Assembly (NCBI RefSeq): GCF_026421305.1
Contig: NZ_JAPJBQ010000001.1
Location: 62,001-126,000 of the forward strand
Reading direction: 5' to 3'
DNA from: Dyella silvae
Lineage (GTDB): Bacteria; Pseudomonadota; Gammaproteobacteria; Xanthomonadales; Rhodanobacteraceae
DNA: 64,000 nt
In this document: piece by piece, positions 18,659 through 30,700 of the stretch
How positions within the stretch are numbered: position 1 is the first letter of the stretch
Layout: each line of letters begins with the position of its first letter
Program-made: the position numbers and the translations under genes
The notes under the pieces: generated by a model
Told to the model about the DNA's origin: nothing
Databases searched by the model: none
The model's input: the letters and a program-made list of their open reading frames with translations, nothing else

Positions 18659-20245
18659 TCAACGCCCCAGATCGCTGAGGAACCGTTTCGTGTACTGCAG
18701 CGGCGTGCTGCTCGGCACCGAGTTGCAGGTTGCCGAGGCGGTGGTCTGGCTGCACGGGTTGTCGCGGTCCAGCGACCAGAAGTGAAGGCCGGCAAGTCCG
18801 TTGGACACCGCGTAGCTGGTGATGGTGTCGGCGTTGGCGACGCTGAAGTTCTCGCTCGACACATCGTTGACACCGATCATCGGAGTCAGCTCGATCTTGT
18901 TGGGCGAGATGCCGTAGGTGTGTTCCAGATTGACGGCGGCCTGGATAGCGCTCTGGCCCATATCGCACACGCTCCCCGAGACCACGCAGACGCTGGCGCT
19001 TGGGCCGCCGAAGTCCATCACCATCAGGTTGATGGTGTAGTTGGTGAGCGAGGAAGCCTTGATGGCCTTCACCACCATATCGCCCAGGCTGTTCACGCCG
19101 CCGTAGCTGCCGTCGGATGCGCCGAGCGTGGCGATGGTGAAGGAGAAGCGCAGAGTGGGATACAGCGACTGGCCGTAGGCGGCGGCAGCGACAAGGTTGT
19201 TGATGTCGGTTTGCGATTGGCCACCTTCGATGTCGAAGTCCACGCCCACCATTTGCGGCGACATGTAGCGCGACAGGAACGTAGCGAAGTTGGCGGTACT
19301 GCCGCAGGTGAAGGTGCCTGCTTCGCCGCCGGTGGAGACCACGTAGGGCAGGCCAGCACTGGAAAGTGCAGAGATGTTTGCGCTGGCGAAGCTTGCGCCC
19401 GGTACGCCGCCCCAGTTTTCGCTGCCGCATTCGCCCGTAGCGAAGGCAAGGGTGAGTGCACTGAGGTTGGTCACGTAGTTCGACTTGAGGCTGCCGGCGC
19501 CGACGACGGGAATGGCCGAGCCCGTTGCGGTCGCCGTCTGCATGGCATTGGTGTTCCAGTTGAGATTGACCGTGACGTCCTTGTACGGGCTGAACAGCAG
19601 GTTGGCGCCGGTACCCGGCGGATTGGTTGTGCCACCACCACCGGTGCCGCCACCTGTGCCACCGCCCGTTCCTCCACCGGTGCCGCCACCCGTGCCACCA
19701 CCACTGCTACCAGTACAGGAGCCTTGCGAGGTCCACGGCTGGCCGGAGCCCGAGGGGCCACTACTGGTGGCGGGATCGTTGCCCTGGGTCCACCAATTGG
19801 CGACGTAGTTGGTGCTGTTTTCGCTCACGACGGCGCCGCCGTTGTAAGCGGTGGTCGATGTCCATGCAGCGGCGCAGGTGCCCGATGAACCGCCACCGCC
19901 ACCGCCGCCGCCGCTACCCGTGCCACCACCGGAGCTTCCGCTGCCGCCGCAGGCGCCTTGCGAGGTCCATGGTTGTCCGGAGCCGGTCACGCCATGGTTG
20001 GTGGCTGGGTCATTGCCCTGGGTCCACCAGTTGGCGACGTAGTTGATGCCGCTCTCGCTGACGACGGCGCCGCCGCTGTAGGCGGTACTCGCACTCCACG
20101 CTGCAGCACAGGCGGGCGCGCTTTGCGCATGCGCCGTTTGTACGGGAGCCATCGTCATCAAACTCATCGCCATCGCGCCACCTGCGGCAGTGCCGATGGC
20201 ATGGAGTGCCGTGCGTAGCCAAACAACCGACTTCTTCAAGCGCAT
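18659..20245 (-). CDS. secreted GH18 chitinase with two chitin-binding modules
   Basis: A 528-residue secreted enzyme that hydrolyses chitin. A long signal region (residues 1-41, ending AHAQ) precedes two near-identical CBM5/12 chitin-binding modules (about residues 46-99 and 124-177, both with YVANWWTQGNDPAT and GQPWTSQG). Gly/Ser-rich linkers follow, including five GGGT units (about 183-203), then a GH18 domain (about 213-528). The catalytic glutamate is Glu340 in GVDFDIEGG; the first Asp of the usual DxxDxDxE motif is Val here. Four conserved-looking Cys in the GH18 part suggest disulfides. The ATG at 20245 follows AGGAGG. Two palindromic operator candidates lie upstream (20399-20410, 20565-20576). 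Confidence 0.93.
   Translation of the reverse strand: MRLKKSVVWLRTALHAIGTAAGGAMAMSLMTMAPVQTAHAQSAPACAAAWSASTAYSGGAVVSESGINYVANWWTQGNDPATNHGVTGSGQPWTSQGACGGSGSSGGGTGSGGGGGGGGSSGTCAAAWTSTTAYNGGAVVSENSTNYVANWWTQGNDPATSSGPSGSGQPWTSQGSCTGSSGGGTGGGTGGGTGGGTGGGTGGGGTTNPPGTGANLLFSPYKDVTVNLNWNTNAMQTATATGSAIPVVGAGSLKSNYVTNLSALTLAFATGECGSENWGGVPGASFASANISALSSAGLPYVVSTGGEAGTFTCGSTANFATFLSRYMSPQMVGVDFDIEGGQSQTDINNLVAAAAYGQSLYPTLRFSFTIATLGASDGSYGGVNSLGDMVVKAIKASSLTNYTINLMVMDFGGPSASVCVVSGSVCDMGQSAIQAAVNLEHTYGISPNKIELTPMIGVNDVSSENFSVANADTITSYAVSNGLAGLHFWSLDRDNPCSQTTASATCNSVPSSTPLQYTKRFLSDLGR
19622..19706. repeat. in-gene short tandem repeat coding the GGGT linker
   Basis: Twelve-base units of the CCACCNGTGCCG type repeat about five times and code for the GGGT linker between the second CBM and the catalytic domain of the chitinase. 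Such runs expand and contract by slippage, so linker length may vary between strains. Confidence 0.7.
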
Positions 20246-20398
20246 GGGAGGGCCTCCTGGTTGTGTTGCGTGACTAAAGCGGAAGGTGTCAGTGGCGAAC
20301 GGCTGCGGGTCTCTGGCCTTGTGACCCCTTGGGATTGGCCAACCCTGCGTGCCGTGGCCGGCCAGGGCCGGAGACGTGTCGTCTTCGCGCCCTGCAAT

Positions 20399-20410
20399 GA
20401 CAACGTTGTC
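20399..20410. promoter_or_regulatory. palindromic operator candidate, site 1, chitinase
   Basis: GACAACGTTGTC is a perfect 12-bp palindrome with a central CG, the layout of LacI-family operators. It lies 154 bases before the chitinase start and shares TGACAACGTTGTCT with site 2. Confidence 0.6.
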
Positions 20411-20564
20411 TTCAACGGGTTTGGCAAACTGTGATGTCTCGCGTGAAATCAAATAGGCAGGAATTTGCGACAAAAATTCGACGATGTGCATCGCCTTTCT
20501 ATTGCGATGCAGCAGTCTTTCGGCAGGGACTGGGTCACTACTGGTCGAGAACCATCCATGCGCT

Positions 20565-20576
20565 GACAACGTTGTC
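20565..20576. promoter_or_regulatory. palindromic operator candidate, site 2, chitinase
   Basis: A second exact copy of GACAACGTTGTC, 166 bases from site 1, inside the same 451-base gap between the divergent chitinase gene and the membrane-protein gene at 20697. Two sites at this distance could allow looping by a tetrameric LacI-family repressor. The rest of the gap holds no gene I can support. Confidence 0.6.
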
Positions 20577-20696
20577 TATCTGGCAAGGAGGCGATGAATC
20601 ACGTAGGCCATACCGCCGGCTCTGTCGAGTCGCTAGCATGCGTTCGACCACGGTGCGGAGGGCGCCGGCGGCACTCAACGTGACAGGGGACATCAC

Positions 20697-21134
20697 GTGG
20701 CAAGGAGCAGCAAACCAGATCGTATGTATTGGCCCGAGATCGGCAATCTTGCCGACGCGGAGCAGGCCTCGAATCAAGGATTTTGGGCAGCAGTGGTCTG
20801 TGCGGTGATAACGGCGCTTTTTGCGACCATCGCCGCGACGTCCGGCAATGCAGTGGCGGGCATCGGCCCGGTGGCCTACGCGGACGCGGCAGTGTTCGCG
20901 GTGATCGCCTGGCGTATTCGCGCGCGCTCAAAGAGTTTTGCTGTCATTGGCCTGGTGCTGTTCGTGATCGAGAAGATCTTTCAGCTCGCTACGCAGCCGT
21001 TGAGTCTAGGGTTCGGCATTCTTGTCGCGATAGCACTGCTGCTGGCTTTCATCACTGGCGTTCGCGGCACGTTTGCCTATCACCGAATCAAGGAAGCCCA
21101 GTCGCTGGAGCAGGCAGCGACTCAGGACGCCTGA
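20697..21134 (+). CDS. uncharacterised four-helix membrane protein
   Basis: A 145-residue protein I do not recognise. Four hydrophobic segments are visible: about residues 29-50 (FWAAVVCAVITALFATIAA), 58-72, 80-97 (FAVIGLVLFVIEKIFQL) and 103-122 (FGILVAIALLLAFITGVRG). Short polar ends suggest an inner membrane protein. I place the start at GTG 20697 because AGGGGA lies 7 bases upstream; the Met at 20724 is an alternative. It is divergent from the chitinase gene, and its stop is followed by a bidirectional terminator shared with gcvP. Confidence 0.7.
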   Translation: MARSSKPDRMYWPEIGNLADAEQASNQGFWAAVVCAVITALFATIAATSGNAVAGIGPVAYADAAVFAVIAWRIRARSKSFAVIGLVLFVIEKIFQLATQPLSLGFGILVAIALLLAFITGVRGTFAYHRIKEAQSLEQAATQDA

Positions 21135-21171
21135 GGGCGCGATGTGAAATACCACTAAGGCTTGCAAACAA

Positions 21172-21199
21172 AAAAGGGCTCCGCATGCGGAGCCCTTTT
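21172..21199. terminator. bidirectional terminator between the membrane-protein gene and gcvP
   Basis: AAAAGGGCTCCGC (21172-21184) is complementary to GCGGAGCCCTTTT (21187-21199). A-rich and T-rich flanks let it work for both convergent genes. Confidence 0.85.
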
Positions 21200-21219
21200 C
21201 GTTCACAGCGCGAGCGCGA

Positions 21220-24111
<2,892 letters not shown>

Positions 24112-24153
24112 GGCAGGGGCGTCCGTAAGAAACGTGCAAGCCGCACGCGAAGC

Positions 24154-24322
24154 GCCCCTCTGTCCTTTTGCCTGAGAGTTTGGAAGCTTGCGCTTCGTGC
24201 CCCTTCGGCGCCGGATTCAACCGGTCTCTCCAGAGTTTTGCGCGTGTGATGGTCTGGGGCCTGAGCGATTACGGGCGTTGCGCCTTCGGCAGCGGTTCGC
24301 ACCGCTTCTCCCACCACACGCT
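24154..24322 (-). promoter_or_regulatory. tandem glycine riboswitch of gcvP
   Basis: On the minus strand two aptamers follow each other. The first (about 24322-24245) holds GGGAGAAGCGG, the core GCCGAAGGCGCAACGCCC and CGCTCAGGCCCCAGACCA. The second (about 24236-24154) holds CTCTGGAGAGACCGG, GGCGCCGAAGGGGCA and the end CTCTCAGGCAAAAGGACAGA. These are the conserved cores of the glycine riboswitch in its cooperative two-aptamer form. It ends about 40 bases before the gcvP start and leaves room for a short expression platform. Confidence 0.92.
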
Positions 24323-24441
24323 AAACAGCGATTATAGATTGCCTTGGCCTCGTTTGCCTCCCCGGTCGGCTGGGCTTCACCTGCGGTGCGGCCCGGGTCT
24401 CAAACGGCATTAAGATGGAAGGCCCCCTTGGAGCCTTCCCC

Positions 24442-24861
24442 ATGCCCCAGCCTCCGTTTCAATTGGCCAGAATCGATCACGTGGTGCTGCGTGTTACCGA
24501 CACCGCCGCCATGCAGCGTTTTTACTGCGAAGTGTTGGGGTGCCGGGAAGAGCGCCGCCAGGATGAGATCGGCCTGGTTCAGTTGCGCGCCGGCGATTCG
24601 CTGATCGACCTGGTGGCGCTGGACAGCAAGCTGGGCCGCATGGGCGGCGCGGGCCCGGGCGAGGAAGGGCACAACATGGATCACCTGTGCCTGCAGGTGG
24701 AGGGCTATGACGAGGCCGCCATCGTGGCGCATCTCAAGGCCCATGGCGTGCGCATGGGCGAGACCGGCTCGCGCTACGGCGCCAAGGGCGAGGGTCCGTC
24801 CATCTACCTGTATGACCCGCAGGGCAACATGGTCGAGCTGAAGGGGCCGCCGGACGCCTGA
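24442..24861 (+). CDS. VOC-family (glyoxalase/dioxygenase fold) protein
   Basis: A 139-residue protein of the vicinal oxygen chelate superfamily with two beta-alpha-beta-beta-beta modules. IDHVVLRVTDTAAMQRFYCEVLG at the start gives the first metal His; MDHLCLQV gives the second; IYLYDPQGNMVELKG gives the metal Glu. Metal ligands for an active enzyme therefore seem present, but the substrate (methylglyoxal, antibiotic or aromatic ring) cannot be read from the sequence. The ATG at 24442 is chosen as the start of the domain. It stands alone, divergent from gcvP. Confidence 0.82.
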   Translation: MPQPPFQLARIDHVVLRVTDTAAMQRFYCEVLGCREERRQDEIGLVQLRAGDSLIDLVALDSKLGRMGGAGPGEEGHNMDHLCLQVEGYDEAAIVAHLKAHGVRMGETGSRYGAKGEGPSIYLYDPQGNMVELKGPPDA

Positions 24862-25072
24862 ACGGCCCTCGCCATCCTGCGGCACCACTTTCACCTGGCG
24901 GTCGCAAAATCTTGCCTATAGTCGCCCCCCGTTGGTCCCGGTGGCGTGGATGTCATGCCACCGGAGGTGCCCCGTCCCTGGCAAGCCGCGGTCCGGCGCC
25001 ACGGGACAAGCGCAATGTCTGATGCCGCCCAGCGTCCCATTGTCACGTTGGATCCAACACGGGAGAACGAGC

Positions 25073-25366
25073 ATGGCGACATACATCGCGCTTACGCACA
25101 TAACCGAGCAGGGTATGCGATCGATCAAGGACACCACCAAGCGGGGCGAGGCGGTGAAAGCCGCGGCGGGAAAGTTCGGTGCCAAGGTCAAAGATCTGTA
25201 CTGGACGCTCGGGCAATATGACCTGGTGGCCATTATCGAGGCACCAGACGAGGTGTCAGCAACCGCTTTCGGCTTGACCATCAGTGCATCCGGAAATACG
25301 CGCTCCGAAACGTTGCGGGCATTCTCTGGCGAGGAGATGCAGGCGGTGCTCGTCAAGATGGGGTAG
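25073..25366 (+). CDS. GYD-domain protein
   Basis: A 97-residue protein matching the GYD family: MATYIALTHITEQGMRSIKD, GAKVKDLYWTLGQYDLVAI and SATAFGLTISASGNTRSETLRAF. The fold is a ferredoxin-like dimer; the function of the family is unknown. The ATG at 25073 follows GGGAG 7 bases upstream. The 211 bases before it hold nothing I recognise. Confidence 0.82.
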   Translation: MATYIALTHITEQGMRSIKDTTKRGEAVKAAAGKFGAKVKDLYWTLGQYDLVAIIEAPDEVSATAFGLTISASGNTRSETLRAFSGEEMQAVLVKMG

Positions 25367-25449
25367 GACGTTCCAACCGGGACGGACCGAACCCGTCACG
25401 ATGGGTTTGGTCCTTCTCGCTGAAAGACCTGTGCATGTTCCGCAAGCCG

Positions 25450-26340
25450 CTAGAACTGATAGATGGTGCCGAATCCGCCGCCGTTGGTGTTGAGTTTGAT
25501 CTGGTTGCCGTCCTCGTGGCTGCTCTCGTCTTGTGAGTAGTAGCGATGGAACAGATAGGCCGACAGTTTCCAATGAGGCGACAGGGTGTATTCCAGACCA
25601 AATACGGCCTCCCAGTTGGTCTGCGCCGTTTTCACCTCACCGCCTTCGGTGCGAAAGCTGTTGACCCATGGCAGGCGGCCCCAGGTGCCATCGGCAGTGA
25701 ACCTGAGTGAGTCGGTCAGCGGATAGCGCAGGTGCAGGCCGAAGATGGGCACGGGCATTTCCTGCACGTAAAAGTCTTCCTTCAGCTCATTGCCCACACT
25801 GTCAGCGGCGATGGTGCCGCTGACCTTGAAGTTGAGCATCACGTAGGTAGCGCCGACGCTGCCCCAGAGCTGACCGTCGCCCCCGAAGGTCATCAGCTGA
25901 TGCCAATACGAAGCGTCGAAGGCAATGAAGTCCTGAAAGTGCGTGGTGGTGTCGAGCCGCCCCGGCGCGATGGTGGTGCCGTTGAAGTACACCGGCACGT
26001 CGGTGCTTGAATGGCCGTCCAGTTGGCTCGTGGAAAACCCGAAATGCAGCTCACTGACATCCGAAAACGGCTTCCAGGCCAGTAGCCGGATGGTCTCCAT
26101 GTCGTTGACGTTGAGGTCGCTGCCGAAATGCAGCCGGGTGCCCTGAATGGCGTTTTCGCGCACCTGCACCCAACCGTTGGGGGAGCTCAGCTCACCCGCA
26201 AGCTCAAGGTGCCAGGAGGTGTCGTTGTCAGCGCGCGCTGGTAAGGCCAGCAGCATCCCCACGATCGGCAGCAGGATCAGCCCGCTCCGAGCACTTGAAG
26301 CATGCCGCATTGTCGCTGGCGTAAACGCGATCATGGTCAT
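25450..26340 (-). CDS. predicted outer membrane beta-barrel protein
   Basis: A 296-residue protein with a signal peptide (LILLPIVGMLLALPARA) and alternating hydrophobic and polar strands, ending in IYQF, the aromatic C-terminus used by outer membrane barrels. Strands such as LSPHWKLSAYLFHRYYS are amphipathic. I do not recognise the family; it is not clearly OmpW. Start is uncertain: ATG 26340, 26334 or 26310 all keep a signal sequence and none has a good ribosome binding site. It lies downstream of napC on the same strand with a 147-base gap, so a link to the nap operon is possible but unproven. Confidence 0.7.
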   Translation of the reverse strand: MTMIAFTPATMRHASSARSGLILLPIVGMLLALPARADNDTSWHLELAGELSSPNGWVQVRENAIQGTRLHFGSDLNVNDMETIRLLAWKPFSDVSELHFGFSTSQLDGHSSTDVPVYFNGTTIAPGRLDTTTHFQDFIAFDASYWHQLMTFGGDGQLWGSVGATYVMLNFKVSGTIAADSVGNELKEDFYVQEMPVPIFGLHLRYPLTDSLRFTADGTWGRLPWVNSFRTEGGEVKTAQTNWEAVFGLEYTLSPHWKLSAYLFHRYYSQDESSHEDGNQIKLNTNGGGFGTIYQF

Positions 26341-26487
26341 CAAGGCGGCGACATGTCATGCGCCATCCCTTGCTAGCGATGCCAGTCGCTGTGCCTCAAT
26401 CCGTTAGCCTACTCTCCCGGCGTCATCCGGCAATGCGCGTTATGTGAAAGCGGAGTGATCCGGAGACGCCGGTGGACAAGCCCAGGA

Positions 26488-27087
26488 TCATCCCTGAGGG
26501 ATTCCCGTCATGTCAGGCAAATGATGGGCGATGCCCTTGTGGCAGTCGATACAGGTTTTCTCGCCCGTACCCAACCAACGCTTATGGATTTCCGCCGCGC
26601 GCGTTGATTGCCGGGTGAGGTCCATCGACGTGTAGTTGTGGCAGTTGCGGCACTCGAGCGAATCGTTCGCTTTCAGGCGTGCCCACTCGTGCTCTGCCAA
26701 TTCCAGCCGATGGTCGAGAAATTTCTCGCGTGTGTCGACGGTGCCAAAAATCTTGCCCCACACTTCCTTGGAAGCCTGCATCTTTCGGGCGATCTTGTCG
26801 GTCCAGTTGTGGGGCACATGACAGTCGGGGCAGGTGGCGCGTACGCCCGAGCGATTGGTGTAGTGGATGGTGGTCTTCAGCTCCTGAAACACGTTGTCGC
26901 GCATTTCGTGGCAGCCGGTGCAGAACGCCTCGGTATTGGTGGTCTCAAGAGCGGTATTGAACGCCCCCCAGAACATGACGCCGGCGATAAAACCTCCCAG
27001 CGTCAAAAAGCCCAGGCTGTAATGAACGCTGGGCCGGCGCAGCGTGCGCCAGACGCTGGCGCCCCACGACTTCATTCGCGACCACAT
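26488..27087 (-). CDS. napC: cytochrome c-type quinol oxidase NapC
   Basis: A 199-residue tetrahaem cytochrome of the NapC/NirT family. It is anchored by one N-terminal membrane helix ([19 protein letters not shown]) with the haems in the periplasm. Four haem motifs are visible: CTGCH, CPDCH, CRNCH and CIDCH. It takes electrons from membrane quinol and passes them to NapB and NapA. The ATG at 27087 lies 2 bases after the napB stop. It is the last gene of napEDABC. Confidence 0.96.
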   Translation of the reverse strand: MWSRMKSWGASVWRTLRRPSVHYSLGFLTLGGFIAGVMFWGAFNTALETTNTEAFCTGCHEMRDNVFQELKTTIHYTNRSGVRATCPDCHVPHNWTDKIARKMQASKEVWGKIFGTVDTREKFLDHRLELAEHEWARLKANDSLECRNCHNYTSMDLTRQSTRAAEIHKRWLGTGEKTCIDCHKGIAHHLPDMTGIPQG

Positions 27088-27089
27088 GG

Positions 27090-27668
27090 TCAGTTCGCCT
27101 TCTGCTGTGGCTGTTCGGACAGCACCGTGTCGATGTCCTTGAAGTTGTTTGCAACAAGGGGTTTGGCATCGGTTTGCACAACGTGGCACTGATTACAGAA
27201 GTAGCGTCGCGGCGAGATGGTGGCAAGAAACTGATCGTCACGATCCATGTAGTGAGTGACGCTGACCGGTGGTGCCTGGAATTTGTCGGCATTGGCACGC
27301 GCGTGACACAGCAGGCAGCGATTGGAGTTCTTGTCGATCTGGTAATTGTCGATGGTGTGCGGAATGGTCGGCGGCTGCATGGGGTAGGCGCGATTACGCT
27401 TGATGTCCGCGTTTTCGACGCGCGCCATGAGCGGCGGTGTGCCTTCCTGGTCGATCGGTGTGCCGCGACGGATCCCGTCGATCTGATTGCCACGAGGCGC
27501 TGCTTCCGTGGTGGATGGTGCGGCCGGTGTCTGCGATGCCGTGGCTGCGGTTGCCACGACGGGATGCGGTGACGGTTCGCCGCCCGACTTGCGGCCTGCC
27601 ATGAAGGCAATGGCAGCCACGACCAGGACAACCAGCGTGCCGATGGCAATAAGCGGTTTGTCGCGCAT
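27090..27668 (-). CDS. napB: dihaem cytochrome subunit of periplasmic nitrate reductase NapB
   Basis: A 192-residue periplasmic dihaem c-type cytochrome that passes electrons from NapC to NapA. Haem motifs CLLCH and CNQCH and the family segment [16 protein letters not shown] are visible. The N-terminus has a hydrophobic segment ([20 protein letters not shown]) that may be an uncleaved anchor, followed by an Ala/Pro/Thr-rich linker. That makes it longer than E. coli NapB (149). It lies 12 bases after napA and 2 bases before napC. Confidence 0.95.
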   Translation of the reverse strand: MRDKPLIAIGTLVVLVVAAIAFMAGRKSGGEPSPHPVVATAATASQTPAAPSTTEAAPRGNQIDGIRRGTPIDQEGTPPLMARVENADIKRNRAYPMQPPTIPHTIDNYQIDKNSNRCLLCHARANADKFQAPPVSVTHYMDRDDQFLATISPRRYFCNQCHVVQTDAKPLVANNFKDIDTVLSEQPQQKAN

Positions 27669-27680
27669 AGGGATGTCCTC

Positions 27681-30182
27681 TTAAACAGCCACTACTTTGA
27701 CGGCGCACTTCTTGTAATCGGTTTGCTTGGAGATGGGGTCGGTGGCATCAAGCGTCACCTTGTTGATCAACTGGCCGGCATCGAACCAGGGTACGAACAC
27801 TACTCCGGGCGGCATGTGGTTGCGTCCACGCGTTTCGATGCGCGAGCGCATCTCGCCACGGCGCGACACCACTTTGACCTGATCGCCGCGCTTGAATCCG
27901 CGAGACCTGGCGTCATCGGGGTTCATGAACACGACCGCCTCGGGGAAGCTGCGATACAGCTCAGGCACACGCATCGTCATCGAGCCGGAATGCCAGTGCT
28001 CAAGTACGCGGCCAGTCACCAGCCACAGGTTGAATTCATCATCCGGTATTTCGGCGGGCGGTTCGTAGGGCAACGCCCAGATCACCGCGCGCCCATCGGG
28101 GTTGCCATAGAACTGGAAGCCGGTACCCGCCTTGACGTAAGGGTCGCTGCCCTCGCGATAGCGCCAGCGCGTCTCCTTGCCATCGACCACCGGCCAACGC
28201 AGACCGCGCGCCTGGTGATAAGCGTCGAAGGGCGCGAGGTCGTGACCATGGCCGCGGCCGAACTCGGCGTACTCTTCGAACAAACCCTTCTGTACATAGA
28301 AGCCGAAAGCAGCTGATTCGTCGTTGTCGTAACCGGCTTCGATGTCCGAAACGGGGAAGCGATCCACCTTGCCGTTCTTGAACAGCACGTCGAACAAGGC
28401 CTTGCCCTTGAACTGCGGGTTGGCGGCGAGAATATCCGCAGGCCAGCATTCGTCGGTGGTGAAGCGTTTGGAGAATTCCATCAGTTGCCACAGGTCTGAG
28501 CGCGCCTGGCCCGGTGCTTTCACCAACTGATGCCAGAACTGGGTGCGGCGTTCGGCGTTGCCATAAGCGCCTTCCTTCTCCACCCACATCGCGGCGGGAA
28601 GAATCAAATCAGCAGCCTGCGCCGTGACGGTGGGGTAGGCATCGGAAACGACGATGAAATTCCGGGGGTCGCGATAACCCGGATACGTTTCCTGCATCAG
28701 GTTGGCACCCGCCTGCATATTGTTGTTCACCTGCACCCAGTAGGCATTGAGCAGGCCATCCTTGAGCGCGCGGTTCTGCTGGACGGCGTGAAAACCGGGC
28801 TTGGGCTGAATGATGCCGTGCGGGATCTTCCAGATGTCCTCCGCATGTTTGCGATGTTCGGGATTGGCGACCAGCATGTCGGCCGGCAGGCGATGGCTGA
28901 ACGTGCCGACTTCGCGCGCTGTGCCACACGCAGAGGGCTGGCCAGTCAACGAGAACGGACTGTTGCCCGGCGTGGAGATCTTGCCGGTGAGCAAATGGAT
29001 GTTGTAGACCATGTTGTTGGCCCACACACCGCGTGTGTGCTGATTGAAGCCCATGGTCCAGAACGACACGACCTTGGTTTTCGGGTCCGCATAGAGTTCG
29101 GCCAGCTGCTCCAGCCAACCCTTCTCCACGCCAGTCATTTCCACCGCTTTTTCCAGCGTGTATGGCGCGACAAAGGCGGCAAACTGGTCAAAGTCGATCG
29201 CTTCGCTCGCGTTAGGATCCTTCGCGTTCTTCGCTTTCAGTTCCAGCGGATTGTCAGGCCGCAAGCCATAGCCAATGTCCGTGACGCCGCGCTTGAAGGT
29301 CGTGTGCTGGTTGACGAAATCCTTGTTGACCCGCCCTGTCTTGATGATGTGGTTGGCGATGTAGTTGAGCATGACCAGATCGGTCTGCGGCGTGAACACG
29401 ATGGGAATGTCCGCCAGCTCGAAACTTCGATGCTCGAAGGTCGATAGCACCGCCACCTTGACGTGCGGATTGGAGAGGCGGCGGTCGGTCACACGCGTCC
29501 ACAGAATGGGATGCATCTCCGCCATGTTCGAACCCCATAGCACGAACGCATCGGCGGCCTCGATGTCGTCGTAGCAACCCATCGGCTCGTCCATGCCGAA
29601 GGAGCGCATGAAACCCATGACGGCCGAGGCCATGCAATGGCGAGCGTTGGGATCGAGGTTGTTGGTGCGGAACCCCGCCTTGAACAGTTTGTTGGCGGCG
29701 TAACCCTCCCATACCGTCCACTGGCCGGAGCCGAACATGCCGACGGCGCCGGGGCCTTTCTCTTTCAGCACGCGCTTGAATTGCGCTGCCATCACATCGA
29801 AGGCTTCATCCCACGATACGGGCGTGAACTCGCCGTCTTTGGCATAAGCACCATCCTTTTTGCGCAGCATGGGCTGCGTCAAACGGTCGGCGCCATACAT
29901 GATCTTGGAAAGGAAATAGCCCTTGACGCAGTTGATGCCGCGATTGACCTCGGCGAGCTGGTCGCCATGCGTCGCCACCACGCGGCCATCCTTCACGGCA
30001 ACATTGACACCGCAGCCGGTGCCGCAGAAGCGGCACGGAGCTTTGCTCCATTTGAGCTTGGTCATGTCCCCTTCCAGCAGGACATTGGTCGCGCTTGCCG
30101 GCAAGGCCAGACCGGCCACGTTGGCCGCCACCGCGATGGCGGTGTTGCGGATAAAGTCCCGTCGCGTCATGGTCAGCGTCAT
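27681..30182 (-). CDS. napA: periplasmic nitrate reductase catalytic subunit NapA
   Basis: An 833-residue molybdoenzyme that reduces nitrate to nitrite in the periplasm. A twin-arginine signal ([20 protein letters not shown]) allows export after cofactor insertion. The [4Fe-4S] ligands are Cys50, Cys53, Cys57 and Cys85; the Mo ligand is Cys183 ([10 protein letters not shown]). The cofactor is bis-MGD, made by the Moa/Moe/Mob genes 10 kb away. Length matches E. coli NapA (828). The start overlaps the napD stop by 4 bases (ATGA). Confidence 0.98.
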   Translation of the reverse strand: MTLTMTRRDFIRNTAIAVAANVAGLALPASATNVLLEGDMTKLKWSKAPCRFCGTGCGVNVAVKDGRVVATHGDQLAEVNRGINCVKGYFLSKIMYGADRLTQPMLRKKDGAYAKDGEFTPVSWDEAFDVMAAQFKRVLKEKGPGAVGMFGSGQWTVWEGYAANKLFKAGFRTNNLDPNARHCMASAVMGFMRSFGMDEPMGCYDDIEAADAFVLWGSNMAEMHPILWTRVTDRRLSNPHVKVAVLSTFEHRSFELADIPIVFTPQTDLVMLNYIANHIIKTGRVNKDFVNQHTTFKRGVTDIGYGLRPDNPLELKAKNAKDPNASEAIDFDQFAAFVAPYTLEKAVEMTGVEKGWLEQLAELYADPKTKVVSFWTMGFNQHTRGVWANNMVYNIHLLTGKISTPGNSPFSLTGQPSACGTAREVGTFSHRLPADMLVANPEHRKHAEDIWKIPHGIIQPKPGFHAVQQNRALKDGLLNAYWVQVNNNMQAGANLMQETYPGYRDPRNFIVVSDAYPTVTAQAADLILPAAMWVEKEGAYGNAERRTQFWHQLVKAPGQARSDLWQLMEFSKRFTTDECWPADILAANPQFKGKALFDVLFKNGKVDRFPVSDIEAGYDNDESAAFGFYVQKGLFEEYAEFGRGHGHDLAPFDAYHQARGLRWPVVDGKETRWRYREGSDPYVKAGTGFQFYGNPDGRAVIWALPYEPPAEIPDDEFNLWLVTGRVLEHWHSGSMTMRVPELYRSFPEAVVFMNPDDARSRGFKRGDQVKVVSRRGEMRSRIETRGRNHMPPGVVFVPWFDAGQLINKVTLDATDPISKQTDYKKCAVKVVAV

Positions 30183-30466
30183 ATGCCTGCTCCTTGAAGC
30201 GGGGATACCCGTTCGTCCATAGCGGCCTGGGGCTCCACGTGGTGGTAGATCAGCGATACGTTGATGATGCCGGGCAGCGCTTCCAGTGCGTCGATGAGAT
30301 CCATCACGGCTCGCTGACTGTCGGTTTCGCACACCATCACGCAGCGGCAATCGCCCCGCACGGCGATGTCCAGCGCGGGGTACTGATCAACGAAGGCTTT
30401 CAGTCTGTCAGCGGCATCGGGGCGATGCAGGACGACAAGGCTGGAGATGTGGTGATCGTCTTTCAT
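30179..30466 (-). CDS. napD: NapA signal-peptide chaperone NapD
   Basis: A 95-residue cytoplasmic chaperone that binds the twin-arginine signal of NapA until the cofactor is inserted. The family pattern [16 protein letters not shown] ... [10 protein letters not shown] ... [15 protein letters not shown] is present. The start at 30466 (MKDDHHIS) fits the family; a further start 6 codons upstream has no support. It is translationally coupled to napA. Confidence 0.93.
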   Translation of the reverse strand: MKDDHHISSLVVLHRPDAADRLKAFVDQYPALDIAVRGDCRCVMVCETDSQRAVMDLIDALEALPGIINVSLIYHHVEPQAAMDERVSPLQGAGI

Positions 30467-30493
30467 GGTATTCCCCGGCGGCATGAGGGAACT

Positions 30494-30652
30494 TCAGACA
30501 TGGGGTGGGCCACTCACGAACATCTGCCAAAACCACACCGCGAAGCCGAAGGCTGCAATGAACATCACCGACAACACGGGAAACAGCACTAGCAGCAATA
30601 GAAACGTCGTTCGTTCCAGCTTGCGGGTGCCGATAGAGGTCGATGGTTCCAC
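30494..30652 (-). CDS. napE: small membrane protein NapE
   Basis: A 52-residue protein with a single membrane helix: a short polar start (MEPSTSIGTRKLERTT), then FLLLLVLFPVLSVMFIAAFG and VWFWQMFVSGPPHV. The L-F-P-V-L and G-F-x-V-W-x-x-Q-M pattern with the GPP end fits NapE, whose role is unknown. It starts with GTG, 5 bases after AGGAGG, and ends 27 bases before napD. It is the first gene of the nap operon and was recovered by reading the sequence directly. Confidence 0.85.
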   Translation of the reverse strand: MEPSTSIGTRKLERTTFLLLLVLFPVLSVMFIAAFGFAVWFWQMFVSGPPHV

Positions 30653-30700
30653 GCGCACCTCCTTTCAGTAGGGCGGCTCTAACCAGATCTACGCGTCAAG

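Noticed and set aside
20281-20450. The chitinase leader as a cyclic-di-GMP (GEMM-I) riboswitch
   Set aside because: Short similarity (CAAACC, GCGCGAAGAC) is present, but the conserved GEMM core is not, and the matching part overlaps the DNA palindrome at 20399-20410.
20431-20808. A 125-codon open frame between the chitinase and the membrane protein gene
   Set aside because: It spans the operator candidates and overlaps the better supported gene at 20697; composition is Arg/Ser-rich as expected for a random frame.
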